Assembly: GCA_029287395.1 (NCBI GenBank)
Contig: JARFRF010000010.1
Span: 1-55,510, forward strand
Source of the DNA: Methyloceanibacter sp.
GTDB lineage: Bacteria > Pseudomonadota > Alphaproteobacteria > Rhizobiales > Methyloligellaceae
Direction of reading: 5' to 3'
DNA: 55,510 nt
Both the position numbers and the translations under genes were made by a program. The notes beneath the pieces are model-generated. The model was not told where the DNA came from and searched no databases. It was given only the letters and a program-made list of their open reading frames with translations. This document shows, piece by piece, positions 45,942-52,353 of this stretch (within the stretch, counting starts at the first letter, position 1; every line of letters starts with the position of its first letter).

Positions 45942-47906
45942 ATGAACTTCGCCGTTTGGCTCATCGAACGCCCCCGCTGGTTCAAGCGGATTCTCCTAAT
46001 CGCAAATGACTTCGTGATGCTCGGCATTGCGTTGTGGGCAGCCTATTCCTTGCGGCTTGGCCGCTTCTATGTCCCCGAAACCTGGCAGACCCTGCTGCTA
46101 TTCCTCGCTGCGCCCGTTATCGGCGTCTTCGTTTTTTATTGGCGTGGCTTGTACAAACTTGTCACTCGGTTCATCGGCCCATCTGGCACCACGCAAATCT
46201 ACGTCGCCGTTATAATCGCCGCGGTACTTTGGGCGCTCATCGTCTACTTGAGCGGCGTAAAGAATCACCCGCGTTCGGTCGTCGTGATTTACGCCTTGAT
46301 CGCGGCAATACTAATCCGCCTTACCCGGCAATGGGCTGGTTCCACTCTGCTCAAGGCTGCGCCACAGTATCAGCCGATCCGAACCGACATCCAAAAGAAC
46401 GTCATTATTTACGGAGCAGGCTCCGCTGGCATTCAGCTTCTCCGTGCGCTGAACGAAGTGGGCACCCATCGCACAGTCGCCTTTATCGACGCCAGCCCGT
46501 CGCTGGCCGGCCAGGTGGTGCATGGGGTCAAGGTCATCCGGCCCGAAAAAGTTGGCAAGGTGATAGCGGACGAAGATGTCGACGAGGTCCTACTTGCGGC
46601 ACCGTCCGCTCTCCGCAGCGAGCGCCGTGTCGCACTTAGAATGCTCGAACAATATCCCGTCGAAGTAAAGACACTGCCTGCACTGGAGGAGATCGCATCC
46701 GGTCGTGTCGAGGTGAGCGATTTGCGGCCAATCGATGTGGAGGATCTCTTGGGCCGCGATCCAGTGACGCCGGATACGGCTCTCTTGGCGTCCCAAGTTC
46801 GCGACAAGTCGGTTCTCATCACCGGCGCAGGCGGCTCTATCGGCTCTGAACTCACCAGGCAACTCTTACAGCTGCGACCGAGGAAACTCGTGCTGTTCGA
46901 TGTTTCGGAGCCGGCCCTGTACGATATATCGCTCGAAATTAGCGAGATGCAGCGACGCATGCAGGTCGGCTCTAGCAACACCGGCGAGCAGACTACGGTC
47001 GTTCAGGTTCTTGGCTCGGTGCTCGACCGCGACCTCGTGCGCCGGATTATCGACAAATACGATGTCGAGGTCATCTATCACGCTGCCGCTTACAAGCATG
47101 TGCCCATCGTCGAAATGAACCCTTCCGTCGGTTTGCGGAACAATGTGTTCGGCACACTCGTCGTCGCCGAGGCCGCCCGAGATGCGGGCGTGGAGCGGTT
47201 TGTACTGATCTCAAGCGACAAAGCCGTTCGGCCCACCAATGTCATGGGGGCTAGCAAGCGCTTGGCTGAGCTTATTCTGCAAGCTCTCGCCGAGGATCCG
47301 AGCAAGACGACGTTCACAATGGTACGCTTTGGCAATGTGCTTGACTCATCCGGCTCCGTCGTTCGGTTGTTCCGTAACCAGATCAAAGCGGGTGGACCGG
47401 TCACCGTCACCCATCCCGAGGTGATCCGATACTTCATGTCTATCCCCGAAGCCGCTCAGCTCGTTATCCAGGCTGGGGCCATGGCCGAAGGGGGAGAGGT
47501 TTTCGTGCTGGAGATGGGAACGCCGGTCAAGGTCGACGACCTAGCGCGCACGATGATCCGTTTATCGGGACTTGAAGTTAAGGATCAGGATCATCCGGAG
47601 GGTGATGTTGAGATTCGATACATCGGACTGCGCCCTGGCGAAAAACTCTTTGAGGAGCTGTTGATCGGCGAGGACGCGACGGGCACTGACCACCCGCGTA
47701 TCTTCAAGACCTCCGAACCCGTTCTTGCGTATGAAGACCTGGTCGCCGCACTGCAACGGTTCGAGAAGGCGATCGCGAGCAACGATCTCACTGAAGTCCA
47801 GGCGATGCTGCGCGCCACGGTGGAAGGCTACGCGCCAGGCAGTGCTGCAGCCGCCACAGCGCCCGGAACCGACGAATGGCAACCGCAATCGCAAACTCTG
47901 CACTGA
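45942..47906 (+). CDS. UDP-sugar 4,6-dehydratase, membrane type (WbpM/WreV-like)
   Basis: A 654-residue polysaccharide-biosynthesis SDR of the FlaA1/CapD/WbpM class. Four membrane helices occupy about residues 15-130. A NAD-binding-like domain with IYGAGSAGIQLLRAL lies at about 150-260, then the catalytic SDR domain from about 285 with ITGAGGSIGSELTRQLL. The catalytic segment SSDKAVRPTNVMGASKR has Met in place of the SDR Tyr, as is normal for these dehydratases. Such enzymes make UDP-4-keto-6-deoxy-sugars from UDP-GlcNAc. ATG 45942, with a GGACGGG ribosome binding site. It is followed after 4 bp by the sugar-phosphate transferase, and together with the next two genes matches the R. etli WreV-WreU-WreQ set. 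Confidence 0.9.
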   Translation: MNFAVWLIERPRWFKRILLIANDFVMLGIALWAAYSLRLGRFYVPETWQTLLLFLAAPVIGVFVFYWRGLYKLVTRFIGPSGTTQIYVAVIIAAVLWALIVYLSGVKNHPRSVVVIYALIAAILIRLTRQWAGSTLLKAAPQYQPIRTDIQKNVIIYGAGSAGIQLLRALNEVGTHRTVAFIDASPSLAGQVVHGVKVIRPEKVGKVIADEDVDEVLLAAPSALRSERRVALRMLEQYPVEVKTLPALEEIASGRVEVSDLRPIDVEDLLGRDPVTPDTALLASQVRDKSVLITGAGGSIGSELTRQLLQLRPRKLVLFDVSEPALYDISLEISEMQRRMQVGSSNTGEQTTVVQVLGSVLDRDLVRRIIDKYDVEVIYHAAAYKHVPIVEMNPSVGLRNNVFGTLVVAEAARDAGVERFVLISSDKAVRPTNVMGASKRLAELILQALAEDPSKTTFTMVRFGNVLDSSGSVVRLFRNQIKAGGPVTVTHPEVIRYFMSIPEAAQLVIQAGAMAEGGEVFVLEMGTPVKVDDLARTMIRLSGLEVKDQDHPEGDVEIRYIGLRPGEKLFEELLIGEDATGTDHPRIFKTSEPVLAYEDLVAALQRFEKAIASNDLTEVQAMLRATVEGYAPGSAAAATAPGTDEWQPQSQTLH

Positions 47907-47910
47907 CCCT

Positions 47911-48918
47911 ATGGACGACGCCAACGTTGTTTTGAGCGCAGTCGTGGTCGGCGCGAGCGCCATTTTGAGCGCAGCGCTCATTTTCTTACTCAGGCCGTTT
48001 CTGCTGCGCCACTTAATGGCGCATCCAAACGAACGCTCTTCCCATGCCCGCGCGACCCCAGAGGGAGCCGGCTTTGGCGTGATGGGAGCGATCTTTCTGG
48101 TGAGTCTTGGGCTTGCCGTCGGCACGCTGCCAATGGAGCCGATGCTCGTTCCGGTTCTTGTCGGTGCCGCGGTCCTCACAATCCTCGGCGGGCTCGACGA
48201 TGCACGGCCGCTACCCATCGCCTGGCGGCTGCTGGTCCAAGGTGCCGTGGCGCTTGGCATTGTTCTCACCTTGCCCCAGGACTTTCGAGTCTTGCCTACC
48301 ATGCTTCCCGTCGGTGCCGAACGAGCGCTCCTAGTCTTTGGCATCGTTTGCTTCGTGAACGTCGTGAATTTTCTCGACGGCCTAGACTGGATGACGGTCG
48401 CTCAAGCCGTCCCGATGTCATTCGGCATAGCAATCCTCTGGTGGTTAGGGTTCGTCCCAGAGGGAATTGGCCTTTTGGCGCTTGCGCTGCTTGGCGCCAT
48501 GCTCGGCTTCGCTATCTTCAACAAGCATCCAGCCCGCATCTTCTTGGGTGACTCCGGTAGCCTTCCCATCGGACTGCTCTTGGCCACAATGCTCATATGG
48601 GTTGCACACGCGCATTTCGTCTCCGCCGTCTTGCTGGCCCTCTACACTGTTGCCGACAGTGGGCTGACGTTCTTTCGACGCTTGCGGGACGGGGACAAGG
48701 TGACGGACGCTCACCGCTCCCACTTCTACCAGAGAGCGACGACCGGTGGATTCAGTATACCCGAGGTCAGTTCACGCGTCTTTCTAGTGTGCTGTTGGCT
48801 CGCAGCTCTTGCGATCGCGGCGGCGCTGGGCCGGTCTCTTTTTACCGATTTGCTCGCGCTTTTGCTTGGCACTGGCGGCGTTGCGCTTGTACTGATCGGT
48901 TTTGCGCGGGGACGCTGA
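47911..48918 (+). CDS. Polyprenyl-phosphate sugar-1-phosphate transferase (WbpL/WreU-like, MraY family)
   Basis: A 335-residue multi-helix membrane protein of glycosyltransferase family 4 in the WecA/MraY superfamily, which moves a sugar-1-phosphate from a UDP-sugar to undecaprenyl phosphate, the first committed step of O-antigen or exopolysaccharide chains. Motifs: NERSSHARATPEGAGFG (normally HPNxRSSHxxPTPxGGG), the Asp pair in LGGLDDARPLP, NVVNFLDGLDWM, IFLGDSGSLPIG and HRSHFYQR. The ATG at 47911 lies 4 bp after the previous stop; the open frame upstream overlaps that gene and is excluded. Acceptor sugar is not known; QuiNAc-1-P is suggested by context. Confidence 0.9.
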   Translation: MDDANVVLSAVVVGASAILSAALIFLLRPFLLRHLMAHPNERSSHARATPEGAGFGVMGAIFLVSLGLAVGTLPMEPMLVPVLVGAAVLTILGGLDDARPLPIAWRLLVQGAVALGIVLTLPQDFRVLPTMLPVGAERALLVFGIVCFVNVVNFLDGLDWMTVAQAVPMSFGIAILWWLGFVPEGIGLLALALLGAMLGFAIFNKHPARIFLGDSGSLPIGLLLATMLIWVAHAHFVSAVLLALYTVADSGLTFFRRLRDGDKVTDAHRSHFYQRATTGGFSIPEVSSRVFLVCCWLAALAIAAALGRSLFTDLLALLLGTGGVALVLIGFARGR

Positions 48919-48925
48919 GAAAAAA

Positions 48926-49855
48926 ATGCGAATTCTCGTCACGGGCGCCACTGGGTTCATTGGCTCGAGCCTCGTACCGGCATTGGCAAGACAGGGCTAT
49001 TTCGTTCGAGCGGCCGCCCGCGATCTTTCCTGTCTTGCGGCAGGCCCCAATATTGAACCCGTCGCGATGCCAGATCTATCGACTAAGGCGGATTGGTCCG
49101 AAACACTCGACGGCGTCACGCACGTTGTGCATCTCGCAGGCATTGCTCACGCCCCGGGGGCGCTGCCAGACCATGTCTATTCCCGCATCAACACCGATTC
49201 TGTGGTCAAACTTGCGGAGCAGGCAAAGGGACATGTCGAACGTTTCGTTTTCATGTCGTCGGTCCGCGCGCAGGCAGGGCTTTCGTCGCCTACCCCGATC
49301 ACCGAAGCCGACACGCCCTCGCCGACGGAAATCTACGGCTACACCAAGCTCGCGGCCGAACGGCAACTCGCTGCAAGCGGCGTTGATTTTACGGTACTTC
49401 GGCCTGCAGTCGTTTACGGGCCTGGCGTGAAAGGCAATATTGCCGCGCTCGCAACCATAGCCAAGACACCGATGCCGCTACCGTTCGGCGGATTGGACAA
49501 TCGCCGGTCCCTTGTCGCGATCGAGAACCTCATTTCTTCAGTGACCCATGTTCTTCGATCCGAACAGACTCGCAACGAGACCTACTTGGTCGCCGATGCT
49601 GCCCCGATCAGCGTCGCAGGGATCGTCGGCGCCATGCGCGAAGGACTTGGGCGTCCGCCACAGCTCGTGAAGATGCCCAGCAGAGCCATCCGCCGACTGA
49701 TGAAATCTTTCGGACGCGAAGACGACTGGGAACGCGTATGCGGAGCATTCGAGATCGACCCATCGAAACTTATGGCAACGGGCTGGAAGCCCGAGATAGA
49801 AAGCGCGGAAGGCATCAAGCGTATGATGCGCCTATCTCATGACCAGGCGACCTAG
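48926..49855 (+). CDS. NAD-dependent sugar epimerase/reductase (WbpV/WreQ-like SDR)
   Basis: A 309-residue extended SDR: RILVTGATGFIGSSLVPAL at the start (Rossmann glycine motif), HLAGIAH, and the YGYTK catalytic YxxxK around residue 140. The closest functional types are the 4-reductases that convert UDP-4-keto-6-deoxy-GlcNAc to UDP-QuiNAc (WreQ) or UDP-FucNAc (WbpV). The gene lies 7 bp after the sugar-phosphate transferase and is the third in the unit. ATG 48926 is chosen since RILVTGATG follows at once. Its TAG overlaps the TAG of the convergent glycosyltransferase in CTAG (49852-49855). A plain UDP-glucose epimerase is possible but the context favours the reductase. Confidence 0.85.
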   Translation: MRILVTGATGFIGSSLVPALARQGYFVRAAARDLSCLAAGPNIEPVAMPDLSTKADWSETLDGVTHVVHLAGIAHAPGALPDHVYSRINTDSVVKLAEQAKGHVERFVFMSSVRAQAGLSSPTPITEADTPSPTEIYGYTKLAAERQLAASGVDFTVLRPAVVYGPGVKGNIAALATIAKTPMPLPFGGLDNRRSLVAIENLISSVTHVLRSEQTRNETYLVADAAPISVAGIVGAMREGLGRPPQLVKMPSRAIRRLMKSFGREDDWERVCGAFEIDPSKLMATGWKPEIESAEGIKRMMRLSHDQAT

Positions 49856-50994
49856 CGATCAATCAAACTCGCATAGAGTTCTGCCGTCTCCTGACCGATT
49901 GCTCGCGAGGAGAACTTCTGTTCGGTGAGCCGCCGGGCCGCGGCCCCATAGCGACGCCGAAGGCTTGGATCGGCCGCAAGCTTGCTCATAGCCTCCGCGA
50001 GCGCGCTCGCATCATCGACAGGGACCAAGAAACCAGTCTCTCCCGGTATAGAGATTTCCCGGCAACCGGGCACGTCCGTGGCCACCATGGGCCGGCCGCA
50101 CGCGGCGGCCTCCAGCAAGCTCTTGGGAAGACCCTCACCGCCGCGCGAAGGCTGCACGGCAAAATGTGCTCGTTCCCAGACCTCCCGTACGTCCGTCACG
50201 TGGCCTAGCCAAGTAATGCCATAGGCAGAGGCAAGCTCTTGCAGCTGTTCAGGCGCGAGTGACCCAGGATTCTCTGGATCGCAGTCGCCCGCGAGCAGCA
50301 GATGCAGGCTCAGCGTTTCGCCGCTGGACATGCCGTCGGTTGCCTGTCTGAAGGCATCGATCAATGTCAGCACGCCCTTGTGCTGAAGCATCCGGCCGAC
50401 GAAGGCCGCCGTGACTACACCGTCGGGCTCTGGGAGAGGTTGGAACTTCTCGATGTCGACACCGGAGCCGGCGATGATTTTGATAGCCTCTTCGGGCACA
50501 CCCAGACTTGCAACAAAGGTTCGGTCTTCTGGGTTTTGCACCACTGCCATCGATCGGTTTCGCCGCAACAGCCGACTTAGAGCCATTACCACAAGCTTTC
50601 GTGTGACCTGGCTCGCGCCTCCGCCATGGACGAAAAGCGCACCCATGCCTGTGAGACTGTTGACGATCGCGGTCTCATTGAGGCCGAAGCCCGCTATGGT
50701 GCCCAGCAGGACCGGCTTCAAAGCCACGTTGTGAACAATATCTGGCTCAAGCTCGCGCATGAGGCCGCGTAAGTGCAACACGGCCGATAGGCTGTCAAAG
50801 GCTGAGATGCTGCCGCGGTTCCAGCTCAATCGATGCGGGACGAAGCCCTCTGCCTCAATTGCGGCCGCACCATCAAGAATTCGGGCTGCCACGTGCACCT
50901 CGAAACCCGCCGATTGGGCCGCACGCGCCATAGGCAGGCGGTGCGATAGGAAATACCAATCTTCCGTAACAATGTAGAGGATACGCCGCGCCAT
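49852..50994 (-). CDS. Glycosyltransferase family 4 (GT-B)
   Basis: A 380-residue cytosolic GT-B enzyme. The N-terminal domain begins RILYIVTEDWYFLSHRLPMA, and the C-terminal donor-binding domain has AFVGRMLQHKGVLTLIDAF, the EGLPKSLLEAAACGRPMVAT segment with the conserved Glu, and GETGFLVPVDD. Likely adds a sugar to the lipid-linked acceptor built by the convergent module at 45942-49855, for instance the second residue of the O-antigen. The donor sugar is not predictable. It is convergent to and overlapping with that module by 4 bp, and divergent from the 51223 gene. Confidence 0.88.
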   Translation of the reverse strand: MARRILYIVTEDWYFLSHRLPMARAAQSAGFEVHVAARILDGAAAIEAEGFVPHRLSWNRGSISAFDSLSAVLHLRGLMRELEPDIVHNVALKPVLLGTIAGFGLNETAIVNSLTGMGALFVHGGGASQVTRKLVVMALSRLLRRNRSMAVVQNPEDRTFVASLGVPEEAIKIIAGSGVDIEKFQPLPEPDGVVTAAFVGRMLQHKGVLTLIDAFRQATDGMSSGETLSLHLLLAGDCDPENPGSLAPEQLQELASAYGITWLGHVTDVREVWERAHFAVQPSRGGEGLPKSLLEAAACGRPMVATDVPGCREISIPGETGFLVPVDDASALAEAMSKLAADPSLRRRYGAAARRLTEQKFSSRAIGQETAELYASLIDR

Positions 50995-51066
50995 GGCCCA
51001 TGCTTTAGCCGCTCACGAAGCCCGCCGCAATTTCGCCGTGCCCCTAGGTTCTTTGGTGCCGGGGCG

Positions 51067-51083
51067 TGTGACGGCGGAGTCAC
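51067..51083. promoter_or_regulatory. Dyad TGTGAC-N6-GTCAC, related to the one upstream of cyoA
   Basis: TGTGAC (51067-51072), 6-base spacer GGCGGA, GTCAC (51079-51083). Five bases of each arm are perfectly complementary. The cyoA site is CTGTGAC-N6-GTCACAG with spacer AATCGA, so arms, spacing and the final GA of the spacer agree. It lies 73 bp upstream of the GT4 start and 140 bp upstream of the 51223 gene. Candidate site for the same unknown regulator. Confidence 0.4.
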
Positions 51084-51163
51084 GGTTCTGACTCAAAAAT
51101 TGCCCGAACTGGCGGGCGAATCTGGCGCCGACGAGCAAATCGCGCTAGAATTAATAAGTTAGC

Positions 51164-51203
51164 GGTCCTGATTCTGGATCAGACCTGGCGAGGTGGGACT
51201 CGC
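51164..51203 (+). other. Tandem hairpins in the leader of the 51223 gene
   Basis: Hairpin one: GGT/ACC and CTGAT/ATCAG around TCTGG with one bulged C (51164-51185). Hairpin two: GCGAG/CTCGC around a 6-base loop (51188-51203). Both lie just before the ribosome binding site GAGGGG (about 51209-51214) and the ATG at 51223. They may form a structured leader that affects translation or stability. No known riboswitch family is recognised. Confidence 0.4.
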
Positions 51204-51222
51204 TAGACGAGGGGTAAGATAG

Positions 51223-51522
51223 ATGCGTGCTACTTATTTTGCGCTCGTAGCTGCGGCGAGCTTGGGTCTTGCACCCGTCAGCGCTGGCGCTTTCGAGATC
51301 CAGGGCGAGAACGCGGAGATTCCCACAAGCACGGCAGAGCATCTTGGCCTCTCGCCAACGCATTCCTTGCCCCAGTTCGAAGGCAGCTCCTTGGCAATGC
51401 CTTTTGCCAATAGCGGCGAAGCCTCGGAATTTGCCTCAGATTATGGCAATGCCATTGCCATTCCGGCCCCAGGGATCAGCCAACCTACGCCTGCGTGGCG
51501 CTCTGGCCCCTTTTTCCGCTAG
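51223..51522 (+). CDS. Small exported protein, unknown
   Basis: A 99-residue protein with a signal peptide (MRATYFALVAAASLGLAPVSAGA, cleavage before FEI). The mature part is rich in Ser, Pro, Ala and Glu with no Cys, and lacks a recognisable fold (HSLPQFEGSS, IAIPAPGISQPTP). It may be disordered. The ATG at 51223 follows a GAGGGG ribosome binding site and the tandem hairpins at 51164-51203. A possible terminator overlaps its stop. Not coupled to the NicO gene 93 bp downstream. Confidence 0.6.
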   Translation: MRATYFALVAAASLGLAPVSAGAFEIQGENAEIPTSTAEHLGLSPTHSLPQFEGSSLAMPFANSGEASEFASDYGNAIAIPAPGISQPTPAWRSGPFFR

Positions 51523-51534
51523 TCGGCCATTTTT
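51504..51534 (+). terminator. Possible intrinsic terminator overlapping the end of the 51223 gene
   Basis: TGGCC (51504-51508) pairs with GGCCA (51525-51529) and is followed by five Ts (51530-51534). The stem is short and the 16-base loop is long; the stop codon (51520-51522) lies in the loop. Weak evidence. Confidence 0.35.
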
Positions 51535-51615
51535 CTTAGCTGTATTGCTGGGCTGGCGTTGTCCCACGGGGACGTGACTTGCTGCGCGCACACCCCTGTG
51601 TGAAACAGCCGCACG

Positions 51616-52350
51616 ATGCAGGACTTTATTGCCCTCCAGCGCTGGCTTTACGAGGGTATGGCGAGCGGACTGAGCGATGTCGCTGATGGGCGCTTTCCAG
51701 CGCTTATCGCCGCCATGGGCGCCGCGGTGCTCTTTGGCGTGCTTCACGCGATGATGCCCGGCCACGGCAAGACCATTCTGTTCTCCTATCACCTCGGTCA
51801 AAAAGACAGCTTGCTATCCAGCATCCTGAATGGCGCCATCCTCGCGCTCACCCATGTTGGGATCGCCATAGTGCTGGTGCTTGCCGGCTTCGCTGTTCTC
51901 TCACGGGCCTTCGCCTATGGCGGGCGCACACCCCAGTTCGAACTCGCGAGCGGTATCTTGGTCGTTCTCATCGGCGCTTATTTGCTCTGGCGGGCCGTTG
52001 GACGCGCGGCCACGCTGGATGCGGACAAGGCGCCCCCGCAAGAGGGCCGGACCCTCGCTTTTGTGACGGGTCTGGTGCCCTGCCCGCTGACGACTTTCAT
52101 CATGAGCTACGCGCTAGCGCGCGGTCTGCTTTCGGCAGGGTTTGCTGTCACCGCCGCCATGGCGGCCGGGATGGTGCTGACCATTTCCGCCGTGGCTGTA
52201 TTGGCGACGGTCTCCCGCGAGCGCCTCCTATCGTTCTTTTCGCGGACAGAGCGGCTCCGGCGGTGGCTTGGACGCGGTTTGGAGATTGGCGGTGCAGGGC
52301 TTGTTGTGCTTCTTGGCGTTTGGATGATCATGGGGGCACAGTCGACCTGA
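51616..52350 (+). CDS. Nickel/cobalt transporter family protein (NicO/RcnA-like)
   Basis: A 244-residue membrane protein with six hydrophobic segments. It shows the NicO-type features VLHAMMPGHGKTILFSYHLG (His and metal-site residues near 44-52), the TALTHVGIA-like ILALTHVGIAIVLV, and GLVPCPLTTFIMSYAL with its Pro-Cys-Pro. Members either import or export Ni/Co; RcnA is an efflux pump. The short length and lack of a His-rich loop are compatible with either. Starts at ATG 51616. It converges with the octaheme gene, leaving only 3 bp between the stops, and no nickel enzyme is nearby. Confidence 0.8.
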   Translation: MQDFIALQRWLYEGMASGLSDVADGRFPALIAAMGAAVLFGVLHAMMPGHGKTILFSYHLGQKDSLLSSILNGAILALTHVGIAIVLVLAGFAVLSRAFAYGGRTPQFELASGILVVLIGAYLLWRAVGRAATLDADKAPPQEGRTLAFVTGLVPCPLTTFIMSYALARGLLSAGFAVTAAMAAGMVLTISAVAVLATVSRERLLSFFSRTERLRRWLGRGLEIGGAGLVVLLGVWMIMGAQST

Positions 52351-52353
52351 GCG

